Positions 23,829 to 32,562 of a stretch of 64,000 nt of DNA are shown here, one piece after another. Source of the DNA: an uncultured Oscillospiraceae bacterium. GTDB lineage: Bacteria; Bacillota; Clostridia; Oscillospirales; Oscillospiraceae. Made by a program: the position numbers and the translations under genes. The notes under the pieces were generated by a model that worked only from the letters and a program-made list of their open reading frames with translations, had not been told where the DNA came from and ran no database searches. Location of the stretch: positions 1-64,000 of the forward strand of contig CAKUAS010000001.1 of assembly GCA_934636655.1 (NCBI GenBank). Direction: 5' to 3'. Within the stretch, counting starts at the first letter, position 1. Every line of letters starts with the position of its first letter.

Positions 23829-24278
23829 TTAAAGCATTTCATCTATCTCATGGCAGAACTGTTCCGCCGCTTCATTATCCTTCATTGCTAAAAACGCGGT
23901 GTCGTCGCCGGCAAGCGTTCCGGCAAGCGTTTCAATGTGCATCGAATCAAGCGTCGAGCATGCAGCCGACGCAAGGCCGGGCAGGGTTTTAATTACTATG
24001 ATATTCTGTGCGACTGCGAAGGACGTAACACTTTCACGGAATATCTTGCGTAAACGAATATCCCTGTCATTATTACGTGATTTTCCGCTGACAACATAGT
24101 GATATTTGCCGCTGCTGCCGAGCTCCTTTATAAGGTGGAGCTGCTTTATATCTCTTGAAAGCGTTGCCTGAGTGCTGGGGATGCCGCGCTCGGCAAGCGC
24201 CTCGATAAGCTGTGCCTGAGTCTCGATCTCACGTTCGGATATTATCTGGAGAATAACGCTTTGTCTTGAATCTTTCAA
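23829..24278 (-). CDS. argR: Arginine repressor ArgR
   Basis: A 149-residue hexameric regulator. The N-terminal winged helix (ILQIISEREIETQAQLIEAL and TQATLSRDIKQLHLIK) binds ARG boxes. The C-terminal domain (TLPGLASAACSTLDSM, then GTLAGDDTAFLAM) binds arginine and trimerises. A TTG start at 24,278 is used, with AAAGGGGACA upstream, because no ATG is available near the domain start. Conserved location between nadK and recN. Confidence 0.95.
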   Translation of the reverse strand: MKDSRQSVILQIISEREIETQAQLIEALAERGIPSTQATLSRDIKQLHLIKELGSSGKYHYVVSGKSRNNDRDIRLRKIFRESVTSFAVAQNIIVIKTLPGLASAACSTLDSMHIETLAGTLAGDDTAFLAMKDNEAAEQFCHEIDEML

Positions 24279-24292
24279 CTAAGTGTCCCCTT

Positions 24293-25159
24293 TCAGTCAA
24301 CTCTATATTGCAGTTTATCAAATGTCGAATCGTAGAAACTGCGCTCGCCGAGGTAAATGAGATTTGCAACTTTCGCGGAACGATGCACTATGACAATGTC
24401 CTCGTTTGCAAGCTCAAAACCATCCGTCCCGTCAACGGATACATATGCACGCCTGTCGTGCAGCTTCTCTGCCTTGACGGTTATTTTATGATCGGATGAC
24501 AACACAAAACTCCTCGAGCCGATGTAGTGCGCGCAGATGGGCGATACGATGAAGTTTTTTGCCTCGGGTTCGACGATAGGGCCGCCGGCCGACATTGAAT
24601 ATCCCGTAGAGCCGGTAGGCGTGGACATGATTATACCGTCTCCGGAATAGCTCATGATACGCTCGCTGTCGCACCATGCGGTGAGCTTTATGCAATCGCC
24701 CATTCCGTGAATGACGGCGTCGTTAAGGCCGACATCGGTATATATCACTTCCCCGTTTCGGATGAGTTCAACGTCGATCATCATCCTGAAGCTTGACGAA
24801 TAATTACCTGCCGCAGCGTCGAGAATCAGCTCTATATCCTCGGGTTCAAGCGATGCCATAAAGCCTTTTGTCCCAAGGTTTACACCGAGCATGGGTATCT
24901 CTGTATGATTAAGATACCTTGCAGTGTGAAGAATGGTACCGTCACCGCCGATGACAATAAATAGTTCCGCATTGTCGGCAACCGCGCTCCACGCGGTAAG
25001 CTCAACATCGTTAGGTATTACCGATTCGTCATGAGCGCCGAACACCGGACACACAGCGACTTTATAGCCGCCTGCCAGCAGGATATCTTTTGATTTCTTT
25101 GTGAGTTCAAGGCCGCAATCCCTATAAGGGTTCGGGCACAATACGATAAGTTTAGCCAT
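24293..25159 (-). CDS. nadK: NAD kinase
   Basis: A 288-residue enzyme that makes NADP from NAD and ATP. Key motifs are the GGDGT loop (VIGGDGTILHTARY), NLGTKGFMASLEPED and the NAD-binding TPTGSTGYSMSAGGPI. ATG 25159 is chosen for its GAGGT site and family start (MAKLIVLCPNP); upstream in-frame codons overlap tlyA. Confidence 0.95.
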   Translation of the reverse strand: MAKLIVLCPNPYRDCGLELTKKSKDILLAGGYKVAVCPVFGAHDESVIPNDVELTAWSAVADNAELFIVIGGDGTILHTARYLNHTEIPMLGVNLGTKGFMASLEPEDIELILDAAAGNYSSSFRMMIDVELIRNGEVIYTDVGLNDAVIHGMGDCIKLTAWCDSERIMSYSGDGIIMSTPTGSTGYSMSAGGPIVEPEAKNFIVSPICAHYIGSRSFVLSSDHKITVKAEKLHDRRAYVSVDGTDGFELANEDIVIVHRSAKVANLIYLGERSFYDSTFDKLQYRVD

Positions 25160-25166
25160 TTCTACC

Positions 25167-25961
25167 TCACAATTTTTCGTGCGAGGCATCAACGACCGCC
25201 TGCGCATCTATAATAGGTGCATCAAATTTGCCTTTTTTCATATAGCACAAGTACTCCCTGTTGCCCTCCGGGCCTTTTATCGGAGAAAAGTCAAGCCCCA
25301 TGACCGTCATACCGACACTTGGCGCAAAGGCCAAGATACTGTCAATGACGGCGAGATGGACGTTTTTATCGCGAACAACGCCCTTTTTGCCGACCTCTTC
25401 CCTGCCGGCTTCAAACTGCGGCTTTATCAGGCAAATGAGTTCACCATCGTCTTTGAGCAGCGAGCAAACTGCCGGAAGAACGAGCTTTATTGATATAAAC
25501 GACAGGTCCATTACGGCCATGTCTATTGGTTCAGGTATCTGCTCGGAGCTTATATAACGTATATTTGTACGCTCCATATTAATAACACGCTCGTCCTGCC
25601 TGAGGCTCCACGCGAGTTGACCGTACCCTACATCGACCGAATATACTTTCTTAGCACCGTTTTGCAGCAAAACATCGGTAAAGCCGCCGGTAGAAGCGCC
25701 GCAATCGATACATACTTTGTCCGTTGGATCTGCCGGAAATACCCTGAGTGCCTTTTCAAGCTTAAACCCGCCGCGGCTGACATACGGAAGCGCAGCGCCC
25801 TTGACTTCAACGTTGGCATCCAGAGATACCTGCATTCCCGGCTTGTCGGCGCGCTGTCCGTCTACAAAGACAATGCCGCTCATTATGGTAGTTTTCGCTC
25901 TCTCCCTGCTCTCTGTCAGGCCAAGGTCAAAAACGAGCTGATCGAGTCTTATCTTCTTCAT
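25167..25961 (-). CDS. tlyA: TlyA/YqxC-family rRNA 2'-O-methyltransferase
   Basis: A 264-residue protein with an N-terminal S4 RNA-binding domain (MKKIRLDQLVFDLGLTESR, then VFVDGQRADKPG) and an FtsJ-like SAM domain (YVSRGGFKLEKAL, CIDCGASTGGFTDVLLQ, DVGYGQLAW). Relatives methylate 16S and 23S rRNA; some were called hemolysins, which is not supported by the fold. Stop and start overlap with dxs by one base. Confidence 0.93.
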   Translation of the reverse strand: MKKIRLDQLVFDLGLTESRERAKTTIMSGIVFVDGQRADKPGMQVSLDANVEVKGAALPYVSRGGFKLEKALRVFPADPTDKVCIDCGASTGGFTDVLLQNGAKKVYSVDVGYGQLAWSLRQDERVINMERTNIRYISSEQIPEPIDMAVMDLSFISIKLVLPAVCSLLKDDGELICLIKPQFEAGREEVGKKGVVRDKNVHLAVIDSILAFAPSVGMTVMGLDFSPIKGPEGNREYLCYMKKGKFDAPIIDAQAVVDASHEKL

Positions 25962-27802
25962 TATTCACCCCTGACCAGCTTTTCAGCTTCTTTTGCAAGA
26001 CTTTCGGCATCCAGGCCGCAATGAGCTATAAGCTCTGTTACGGTGCCCTGAACGACAATGCCGCTGCCGAGGTTAGGCGTATATGCAGCGCTTATATTAA
26101 CTCCGGCGCGTTCGGCGCAGGCAAGGATCTCATTTGCGATACAGCCGCTTTGGCAAACCTGCTCGCTAATGAGAAAACGGCCTGTTTTCTGCATGGATGC
26201 GATTATGTCATCGTAATAACGGCTATCCAGCCGGGAAAGCTTAAACAGATCGGCATAGATACCCCTGCCGGCAAGGAGTTCCGCCGTATCAAGCGCTATA
26301 TTTATATCCGTTCCGTAGGCAGCAATAGTAATGTCGTTTCCGCTGCGGAGCTTAACGCAGCCATCAGTCATACAGTCTGTATATCTTCCCTCGCCACCGC
26401 GCGGATATCTGACTGCTACGGGGCCGGACATACGGTTTATCGCCTCGTCGAGCATGGCTTCAAGCTCAGCAAAGCTCGCGGGACACAGTACCTGCATATG
26501 CGGTACAGAACGCAGGTAGCTTATATCAAATGCACCGTGGTGCGTCTCGCCGTCGTTGCCGACGAGACCTGCCCTGTCAACGCAAAACACAACATGCAGA
26601 TCCTGAAGCGAAACATCATGTATGAGCATATCATATGCACGCTGGAGAAAGCCAGAGTATATTGCGACGACAGGTGTAAGCGTCTGCTTCGCCATACCGG
26701 CCGCCATTGCAACCGCGTGCTCCTCGGCTATTCCGACATCAAAAAATCTGTTTGGAAAGCGTTCGGCAAACTCGGTAAGCCCAGTTCCAGCACACATTGC
26801 TGCGGTTATGGCTACTATATCGTGATTTATCTCTGCAAGCTGAGTTAGCTTCTTTCCGAAAACCGACGAAAAGCAGGGCTTTTCGTCCGGCAATTTACCC
26901 GTGGCGGGGTCAAACTTTCCGACTCCGTGATATTTATCTGGATGCTCCTCGGCATACTTGCAGCCTTTTCCCTTTTTGCTTATGACATGCACGAGCACCG
27001 GGGTGTTCATTTCTTTTGCCCAACGAATTACTGTTTCAAGCTGGTCAACATCGTGCCCGTCGACGGGTCCGAGATAATAGATACCCATGGAGTCAAACAT
27101 GTTTGACGGCAAAATTGACTTTTTAAGCGCCTCTTTCAGCTTGTGGCTTGCATTATACAGCCCGTCCATTCCGCTGACAGTCTGCCTGTACCAACGCTTG
27201 AAGTTTATATATCCGGGCTTTACTCGTTCCTTTGACAGAAGCTTTGCCATGCCGCCGACATTGCCGTTGATGCTCATGCCGTTATCGTTAAGTATAATAA
27301 CTATAGGCTCACTGCTTCCGCCGACATTGGCAAGTCCCTCATATGCGAGCCCGCCGGTAAGCGCACCGTCGCCGATAACGGCGCACACACTGTAGTTTTC
27401 ACCCTTTATGGACCTTGCTCTTGCCATTCCGAGCGCAACCGAGACGGAGTTTGAAGCATGACCGGCAATAAATGCGTCGTCGTCGGCCTCATAGGGTTTG
27501 GGAAAGCCCGAAAGCCCGCCATAGCAGCGCAGTGTTCCGAATGCCTCTCTGCGTCCTGTTATTATCTTGTGCGCATAGCTCTGATGGCCGACATCAAATA
27601 CGATCCTGTCGACCGCGCTGTCATACACTCTATGAATGGCGACCGTAAGTTCTACCGTTCCTAAATTTGAGGCAAGATGCCCGCCCGTTTTCGAAACATT
27701 GTCGATTATAAACTCGCGCAGCTCATTGCAAAGCTGCGGAAGCTCACTCTTATTCAGCCGCTTAATATCGTTAGAGGAATTGACTTTATTCAAAATATTC
27801 AA
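25961..27802 (-). CDS. dxs: 1-deoxy-D-xylulose-5-phosphate synthase
   Basis: A 613-residue thiamine diphosphate enzyme, first step of the MEP isoprenoid pathway. Motifs: TGGHLASNLGTVEL, DVGHQSYAHKI, the ThDP site CAVIGDGALTGGLAYEGLAN, GPVDGHDVDQLE, and the transketolase-like part FDVGIAEEHAVAMAAG and CVDRAGLVGNDGETHHG. The start is TTG 27802, six bases after GAGGT. It joins ispA upstream, and ispD, ispF and ispH elsewhere in the window. Confidence 0.96.
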   Translation of the reverse strand: MNILNKVNSSNDIKRLNKSELPQLCNELREFIIDNVSKTGGHLASNLGTVELTVAIHRVYDSAVDRIVFDVGHQSYAHKIITGRREAFGTLRCYGGLSGFPKPYEADDDAFIAGHASNSVSVALGMARARSIKGENYSVCAVIGDGALTGGLAYEGLANVGGSSEPIVIILNDNGMSINGNVGGMAKLLSKERVKPGYINFKRWYRQTVSGMDGLYNASHKLKEALKKSILPSNMFDSMGIYYLGPVDGHDVDQLETVIRWAKEMNTPVLVHVISKKGKGCKYAEEHPDKYHGVGKFDPATGKLPDEKPCFSSVFGKKLTQLAEINHDIVAITAAMCAGTGLTEFAERFPNRFFDVGIAEEHAVAMAAGMAKQTLTPVVAIYSGFLQRAYDMLIHDVSLQDLHVVFCVDRAGLVGNDGETHHGAFDISYLRSVPHMQVLCPASFAELEAMLDEAINRMSGPVAVRYPRGGEGRYTDCMTDGCVKLRSGNDITIAAYGTDINIALDTAELLAGRGIYADLFKLSRLDSRYYDDIIASMQKTGRFLISEQVCQSGCIANEILACAERAGVNISAAYTPNLGSGIVVQGTVTELIAHCGLDAESLAKEAEKLVRGE

Positions 27803-27859
27803 AACAATACCTCATAATTAATTAAATATTCGCAAAATATGCTATTATATATAATAACA

Positions 27860-27897
27860 AACCGCGGCGAATATTACAATAGACATTCGCCGCGGTT
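27860..27897. terminator. Strong hairpin between ispA and dxs
   Basis: Perfect 13-base stem AACCGCGGCGAAT / ATTCGCCGCGGTT with a 12-base loop. Leftward it is followed by TTGTTATTAT, a weak T tract, so it may partly terminate the ispA transcript before dxs; rightward TTTTA follows. Confidence 0.55.
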
Positions 27898-27913
27898 TTA
27901 CAGATTATTCACT

Positions 27914-28780
27914 TCAATTCTTTCTTGTGACCATCGAATCGGCAAGATCACAGAGAAATTTTGTGCCCTCAAATGCAGCTTCGAGTGCACTCTTAGCCTG
28001 ATTTGTAAGTTTTTCTATCATTTTCATGCACTTGTCCTCACCGAACAGTGCCATGTAGGTGTTCTTATGCTCTTCGGCATCCGAGCCCACGGGTTTACCG
28101 AGCTCTTCGCTGGTGCTTATAACATCAAGAATATCGTCACGGATCTGGAAAGCGGCACCGACACATGCGCCGTAATGTGCAGCAGCTTCGAGCATGGCAT
28201 CATTGCCGCCGGCTGCTGCAACGCCCATGCGGCAGGCCGCTATGAGCAGAGCGCCGGTCTTGCGCGAATTAATATCGTTGAGTTCGTCCTCGGAAAGGAT
28301 TTTGTTCTCGCCTATCATGTCAAGATATTGGCCGGCACACATTCCGTCGCTTCCTACGGCGTTGGCAAGTATCTCGATGCAATTTGCCCTTGCCTCTGCC
28401 GAAAGAGAACTGCGTGCTATCGTGCCGAAGGCCTCCGCCTGGAGAGCGTCACCTGCAAGAGTCGCTGTGCATTCACCGTAGACGACGTGATTTGTCGGCT
28501 TGCCGCGGCGCAGGTCGTCGTTATCCATACACGGCAGATCATCGTGGATAAGGCTGTATGTGTGCAGCATTTCTATAGCACAGGCAACAGGCAGCGCCTT
28601 TTCGATATCACCGCCCGAGATACGGCAGAACTCGAGTACCAGCATAGGCCGTATGCGCTTCCCGCCGGCCGTGAGGCTGTAATGCATGGAGTCGAGAAGT
28701 CCGTCGTAGCTCAAACCCGAGGGATTGAAATACTCGTAAAGCTTTGCATCTATAAGATTTTTATATTCATTTGCTGTCAT
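27914..28780 (-). CDS. ispA: Farnesyl/geranyl diphosphate synthase
   Basis: A 288-residue trans-prenyltransferase. First aspartate-rich motif DDLPCMDNDDLRRGKPTNH, second motif QIRDDILDV, plus AGGKRIRPMLVL. Makes geranyl or farnesyl diphosphate from IPP and DMAPP. ATG 28780 starts at the MTANEY segment, just after the xseB stop. Chain length cannot be fixed from sequence, but the operon position (xseB-ispA-dxs) is that of ispA. Confidence 0.94.
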   Translation of the reverse strand: MTANEYKNLIDAKLYEYFNPSGLSYDGLLDSMHYSLTAGGKRIRPMLVLEFCRISGGDIEKALPVACAIEMLHTYSLIHDDLPCMDNDDLRRGKPTNHVVYGECTATLAGDALQAEAFGTIARSSLSAEARANCIEILANAVGSDGMCAGQYLDMIGENKILSEDELNDINSRKTGALLIAACRMGVAAAGGNDAMLEAAAHYGACVGAAFQIRDDILDVISTSEELGKPVGSDAEEHKNTYMALFGEDKCMKMIEKLTNQAKSALEAAFEGTKFLCDLADSMVTRKN

Positions 28781-28781
28781 A

Positions 28782-29009
28782 TCATTCACCAAACGGGAGT
28801 TCTTCCGGCTCGCCATCCTGACCTTTTCTGAGCTTTACGACCTTCTGCTCGGCTTCATTGAGCAGCGTATCGCAATTGGATATGAGAGCCGTGCCCTCTT
28901 CAAAAAGCTTGAGCGATTCGCTCAGCGGAGCATCGCCGCGCTCGAGCAGCTTTACTATCTCATCAAGCCGTTTCACCGACTCTTCAAAGCTGATTTTTTC
29001 TTTAGCCAT
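28782..29009 (-). CDS. xseB: Exodeoxyribonuclease VII small subunit
   Basis: A 75-residue helical hairpin protein (SFEESVKRLDEIVKLLERG, then LSESLKLFEEGTALI) that binds several copies to XseA and regulates the nuclease. ATG 29009 gives the family-typical start; an ATG at 29,030 would add seven residues. It overlaps the end of xseA, so translation is coupled. Confidence 0.92.
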   Translation of the reverse strand: MAKEKISFEESVKRLDEIVKLLERGDAPLSESLKLFEEGTALISNCDTLLNEAEQKVVKLRKGQDGEPEELPFGE

Positions 29010-30216
29010 GGCTTTTTTTCTCACTTTCATCTACAGTGCATTTTATAAGGCCGTCAAAGACACTTAAGCTGAGTTTATCGCCTGAGTTTACATCATTGAC
29101 GCTTTTTATAAGCTCGCCGTTTTCACCTGACGCGATAGCATATCCTCTGCCAAGTACCTTAAGAGGACTCATAGCATCCAGAGCCGATGCGAGCGCAACA
29201 AATTTGTGCCGATTTGCCGAATTTGTTTTTTCCGCAGCGGCTATAAGCTTTCCGCGTACATAGTCAAGTTCTGTGCGCTTGGCATCGACATATGCCATGG
29301 GGTCTTGAAGCACACGACGGCTTTTTATATCGTCAAGGCGCGTATTCATACGGTTCAAACTTTTCTGCATCGCCTGCGTTTGACGGATGTTCATATTCAT
29401 AAGATACTCGCGCATCTCGGTCTCGTCCGGAACGGCGATCTCAGCCGCGTTCGACGGGGTGGATGCTCTGACATCTGCGACATAATCGGCTATGGTAACG
29501 TCAGGCTCATGTCCTACAGCGGAGATGACGGGAAGCTCTGATTCATATATTGCCCTTGCAACACGCTCATCGTTAAAAGCCCAAAGATCCTCGATAGAGC
29601 CGCCGCCGCGGCCCGTTATTATGAGATCTGCGACCTTATGGCGGTTTGCATAGCGTATGGCGCCGACTATCTCTGGCGGAGCTTCAACACCCTGGACCCG
29701 CACCGGCAGCAAAACGACCTTGGTCATGCTCCAGCGAGTTCCGAGTATACGGATCATATCGTGAACGGCAGCACCGGCCGACGATGTTATGATAGCGATC
29801 TTTTCGGGAAACGGCGGAAGCGGTTTTTTGTGCGCCGGGTTGAACAGCCCTTCGGCGGCAAGCTTTGCCTTGAGCTGCTCATAGGCTATCTGCAGATCGC
29901 CTGTTCCCTCGGGGATCAAATCAGTGCAATAGAGCTGATACGCACCGTCGCGCGTGAAGACCGAAATACGTCCAAAAGCAGTGACACCCATTCCGCTTTC
30001 GGGGCGAAAGCGCAGCTTGGACGCACTGCTTTTAAACATGACGCAGCGAAGACTGCTCTCGGCATCCTTGAGTGTAAAGTAATGATGCCCTGACGGATAT
30101 ATCTTGTAATTTGACAATTCGCCGCGCACACAGACCTTGTTAAGGATGGGCTCGCCGTCTATAAGCGTTTTTATTATCTGATTGAGCTCGGATACGGTAA
30201 GGCTTTCCTGATTCAT
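29002..30216 (-). CDS. xseA: Exodeoxyribonuclease VII large subunit
   Basis: A 404-residue single-strand DNA exonuclease. N-terminal OB fold (VRGELSNYKIYPSGHHYFTLKD), catalytic region ITSSAGAAVHDMIR, DLIITGRGGGSIEDLWAFNDE and SAVGHEPDVTIADYVADVRASTPSNAAE, then a helical arm that carries XseB. The start overlaps the nusB end by four bases. Confidence 0.96.
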   Translation of the reverse strand: MNQESLTVSELNQIIKTLIDGEPILNKVCVRGELSNYKIYPSGHHYFTLKDAESSLRCVMFKSSASKLRFRPESGMGVTAFGRISVFTRDGAYQLYCTDLIPEGTGDLQIAYEQLKAKLAAEGLFNPAHKKPLPPFPEKIAIITSSAGAAVHDMIRILGTRWSMTKVVLLPVRVQGVEAPPEIVGAIRYANRHKVADLIITGRGGGSIEDLWAFNDERVARAIYESELPVISAVGHEPDVTIADYVADVRASTPSNAAEIAVPDETEMREYLMNMNIRQTQAMQKSLNRMNTRLDDIKSRRVLQDPMAYVDAKRTELDYVRGKLIAAAEKTNSANRHKFVALASALDAMSPLKVLGRGYAIASGENGELIKSVNDVNSGDKLSLSVFDGLIKCTVDESEKKSHG

Positions 30217-30710
30217 CGCACCGTCTCCGTCTCGGATTTGGCGTCAGCAGCATCGCTTTCGCTCTCTGAAAACTCGCCGCGCATTATACTGCCGAGAATG
30301 CCGTTTATGAAAGAAACCGTTTCAGGCTCGTCATAGCCCTTCGCAAGCTCTATCGCCTCGTTTATCGCGGTGCTGGACGGGATATCGTCCATATACATTA
30401 TCTCGCTCACGGCGCAACGCAGGATAGCCATTGCCGTTTTGGACATACGCTCCGGCTTCCAGCCCTGAGCGTACTTCTCGATAAGTTTGTCTATCTGAAT
30501 ACGATAGTCATAGACTGTTTTGACAAGGCGCGAGATATACTCACGCTGCTTTTTCTCGGGATACTCGGAAAACAGCTCGTTTTCCTCAGCGAGCGTTTCG
30601 TAATACTCTTTGCTGAAAAACTGCTCAAGCAGCTCATCCACAGGCTTTTCGCTTGCACATGCGTAAAAGCTCAGCTGCACCGCTATTTCTCTGGCGGTAG
30701 TTCTCTTCAT
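30213..30710 (-). CDS. nusB: Transcription antitermination factor NusB
   Basis: A 165-residue helical RNA-binding protein acting with NusE at boxA of rRNA operons. Shows KRTTAREIAVQLSFYAC at the N-terminus, a longer than usual linker (about residues 28-60), and the family core MSKTAMAILRCAVSEIMYMDDIPSSTAINEAIELAKGY. ATG 30710 follows GAGGT by eight bases. The C-terminal 20 residues are an acidic extension. Confidence 0.94.
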   Translation of the reverse strand: MKRTTAREIAVQLSFYACASEKPVDELLEQFFSKEYYETLAEENELFSEYPEKKQREYISRLVKTVYDYRIQIDKLIEKYAQGWKPERMSKTAMAILRCAVSEIMYMDDIPSSTAINEAIELAKGYDEPETVSFINGILGSIMRGEFSESESDAADAKSETETVR

Positions 30711-30728
30711 CCTCAAATACCTCGTATC

Positions 30729-31091
30729 TTACTTTTCAAACGCAACGCCCGAGACATGAACGTTTATCTCGGCCTTTTCGATGCCTGTGACAGCCTGAAC
30801 GACCTCGCCGACAGAGTTCTGAACGTCGCGCGCGACATTGACGATATTGCAGCCATAGCGGACGAGAATGATAACATCTACCTTGACGGTATCGTCGATT
30901 ATCTGAACGGTTATACCCTTTGACATTGTCTTTATACCGATGAGCTCTGCGATCTCGCCGGTCGTTGTGTTGGATATTGCAGCAACACCCTCGACCTCGG
31001 TGACGGCCGTGCGTACCATCGCAGATATGACTTCCTCGGATATATTTATGCTGCCGTTTTCTGCTTTGCAGCTAATGTAATTTTCACTCAT
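30729..31091 (-). CDS. Asp23/Gls24 family envelope stress protein
   Basis: A 120-residue Asp23/Gls24 (DUF322) protein with GSINISEEVISAMVRTAVTEV, a central MSKGITVQIIDDTVKVDVIILVRYG and the IEKAEINVHVSGV end. The Bacillus equivalent (YqhY) precedes nusB in the same way and is linked to fatty acid synthesis; other members sit at the membrane in cell wall stress. ATG 31091 follows GGAGG. Confidence 0.9.
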   Translation of the reverse strand: MSENYISCKAENGSINISEEVISAMVRTAVTEVEGVAAISNTTTGEIAELIGIKTMSKGITVQIIDDTVKVDVIILVRYGCNIVNVARDVQNSVGEVVQAVTGIEKAEINVHVSGVAFEK

Positions 31092-31171
31092 GATGTGCCT
31101 CCATTGTGTCTGCACCGTCGGTGCAAAAATTCTGTCATAGTATTGTACCACAACATAAGGCAAAAATAAAG

Positions 31172-31201
31172 AAAAAAGACGGGTTTTTCCCGTCTTTTTT
31201 A
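31172..31201 (-). terminator. Terminator of the spoIIIA operon
   Basis: Stem AAAAGACGGG / CCCGTCTTTT around a TTTTT loop at 31,173-31,200, with a T tract in the leftward direction, directly after the spoIIIAH stop. It separates sporulation transcription from the gls24-nusB unit. Confidence 0.85.
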
Positions 31202-31738
31202 TGATGGCACTTCTATTACGTTGAGCTGAGATGCGGTGTATGAGGTCTCGGATGTAACCGTTTCGGTTATTCTGGCGACAGCAGCCTCGCTAAGGCCGTC
31301 TTTCGGGGCGGGTACTGCAACTGTTATGGAGTCCTCACTCATATATACAACGCAATCGGAAAAATCCTTGGCGAGCAGCTTATTTTCAAGCTGCGACTCC
31401 TTCATGGAGTAGTTTGCCATTGCTGATATTGACGTCATCGCAGAATCTATCGTCTCCTGTGAGGCGGTGTCAGACTTAACGGCGTCCTCAAGAAGTTTCA
31501 TCGCTTCGTCGCGCGACACCTGGCGATTAAGGCGAGCCTCAGCAAAGTAACCTGTCGAACTTTTTGTATTTGCCGCTTCGTAGGCTTCGTTTGCGGCTTT
31601 CATCGCCGCGTCCTCGGCCTTTACCATCGCAGGGTCTGCCGTTCCCCACTTGTTGTTGTACGACCAGTTGAGATACACCGCCGCGCATACGAGCAGCAGT
31701 ATCGCCGCAATAGTCACGTTTCTTTTAAGATGCTTCAT
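31199..31738 (-). CDS. spoIIIAH: Stage III sporulation protein AH
   Basis: A 179-residue protein with one N-terminal membrane helix (about 8-25) and a YscJ/FliF-like ring-forming domain. In Bacillus SpoIIIAH in the mother cell binds SpoIIQ of the forespore across the septal space to form the feeding-tube channel. The N-terminal linker here is helical and alanine-rich (EDAAMKAANEAYEAAN). Last gene of the operon. Confidence 0.93.
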   Translation of the reverse strand: MKHLKRNVTIAAILLLVCAAVYLNWSYNNKWGTADPAMVKAEDAAMKAANEAYEAANTKSSTGYFAEARLNRQVSRDEAMKLLEDAVKSDTASQETIDSAMTSISAMANYSMKESQLENKLLAKDFSDCVVYMSEDSITVAVPAPKDGLSEAAVARITETVTSETSYTASQLNVIEVPS

Positions 31739-31739
31739 T

Positions 31740-32081
31740 TTACCCTCCTATATTCGGCGCAGTTTTAATTACCTGAATGCTATCGCTGGAAAAGCCCGTA
31801 AAGGCTTCTACGGCCTTGATCACGCAAAGACGCACAGCGGCGTTATCCGCACCATCGCAGACAATGACCGCCCCGGTATCGGACAGGAGTACTGCTGCGT
31901 CTCCTACCCCGTCGCATTTTTGAAGCACCGATGCGAGACGCTGCTCATCGCTCTGCGCGGTATCGCCTGACTTTGTGCTTCCTATGGGAATGAGCATTAT
32001 TATAAGTCCGAGCACGAGCGCGAGCAGAGGGTATTTAAATTTGTTAAACCCGTTTTTCAGTTTATCCGTCATTTGCTTCAT
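31740..32081 (-). CDS. spoIIIAG: Stage III sporulation protein AG
   Basis: A 113-residue protein with one membrane helix (about 16-34, YPLLALVLGLIIMLIPIG) and a C-terminal ring-building domain with LASVLQKCDGVGDAAVLL. It forms a large ring in the engulfment channel. It is much shorter than Bacillus SpoIIIAG (about 229 aa), lacking the long inserted beta region, as in other Clostridia. ATG 32081 or 32,072 are both possible; the start overlaps spoIIIAF. Confidence 0.9.
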   Translation of the reverse strand: MKQMTDKLKNGFNKFKYPLLALVLGLIIMLIPIGSTKSGDTAQSDEQRLASVLQKCDGVGDAAVLLSDTGAVIVCDGADNAAVRLCVIKAVEAFTGFSSDSIQVIKTAPNIGG

Positions 32082-32562
32082 CGCTCCAATTCTGATCGTT
32101 AATGCTTATGCCGAGCTGTGTCTGTATATAGTCTGAAAGTCTGTCTTGCTGATTCTTATTTGCAGAGGAAACAATGCTCACCTCGTGCGGATACCAGTAC
32201 CCGTCATTGCTCCACAGTGCCGTTACGGTAACATTGGACAGCGGAGCGCCGATCTCATCGGCTTTGTCCAATATATATGCCCGGCACTCGTCTTCTATGA
32301 TAGTGCGGTTTAAATTTTTGCTGTAGTCCTCGCCCTGACGGGTATACTGCTCGGCGTCGAGCTTATAGCGTGCCATAGCTTTTGAATATGCGTCAAAATC
32401 AAGATCTGAAAGCGGCGAGGCGATAGCGGCACACATAGCCACGGCGCAAATGATAGTTAACGCTTTTTTTACTCTGCCATCTGGTGTCAGCAGCATGGCT
32501 ATTGAACAGACGATGCCTGTATAAATCACGGCGTGAAGCCATTGGCTGAAAAGCTCCGACAT
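32062..32562 (-). CDS. spoIIIAF: Stage III sporulation protein AF
   Basis: A 166-residue protein with two N-terminal membrane helices (about 8-50) and a soluble domain ending in SDYIQTQLGISINDQNW. ATG 32562 overlaps the stop of spoIIIAE by one base. Component of the mother-cell channel complex of the sigma-G activation machinery. The region LDAEQYTRQGEDYSKNLN forms a helical linker. Confidence 0.88.
   Translation of the reverse strand: MSELFSQWLHAVIYTGIVCSIAMLLTPDGRVKKALTIICAVAMCAAIASPLSDLDFDAYSKAMARYKLDAEQYTRQGEDYSKNLNRTIIEDECRAYILDKADEIGAPLSNVTVTALWSNDGYWYPHEVSIVSSANKNQQDRLSDYIQTQLGISINDQNWSDEANDG

Noticed and set aside
27839..28831. A 330-codon plus-strand frame opposite ispA
   Set aside because: Antisense to a gene with both aspartate-rich motifs; composition is that of a shadow frame.
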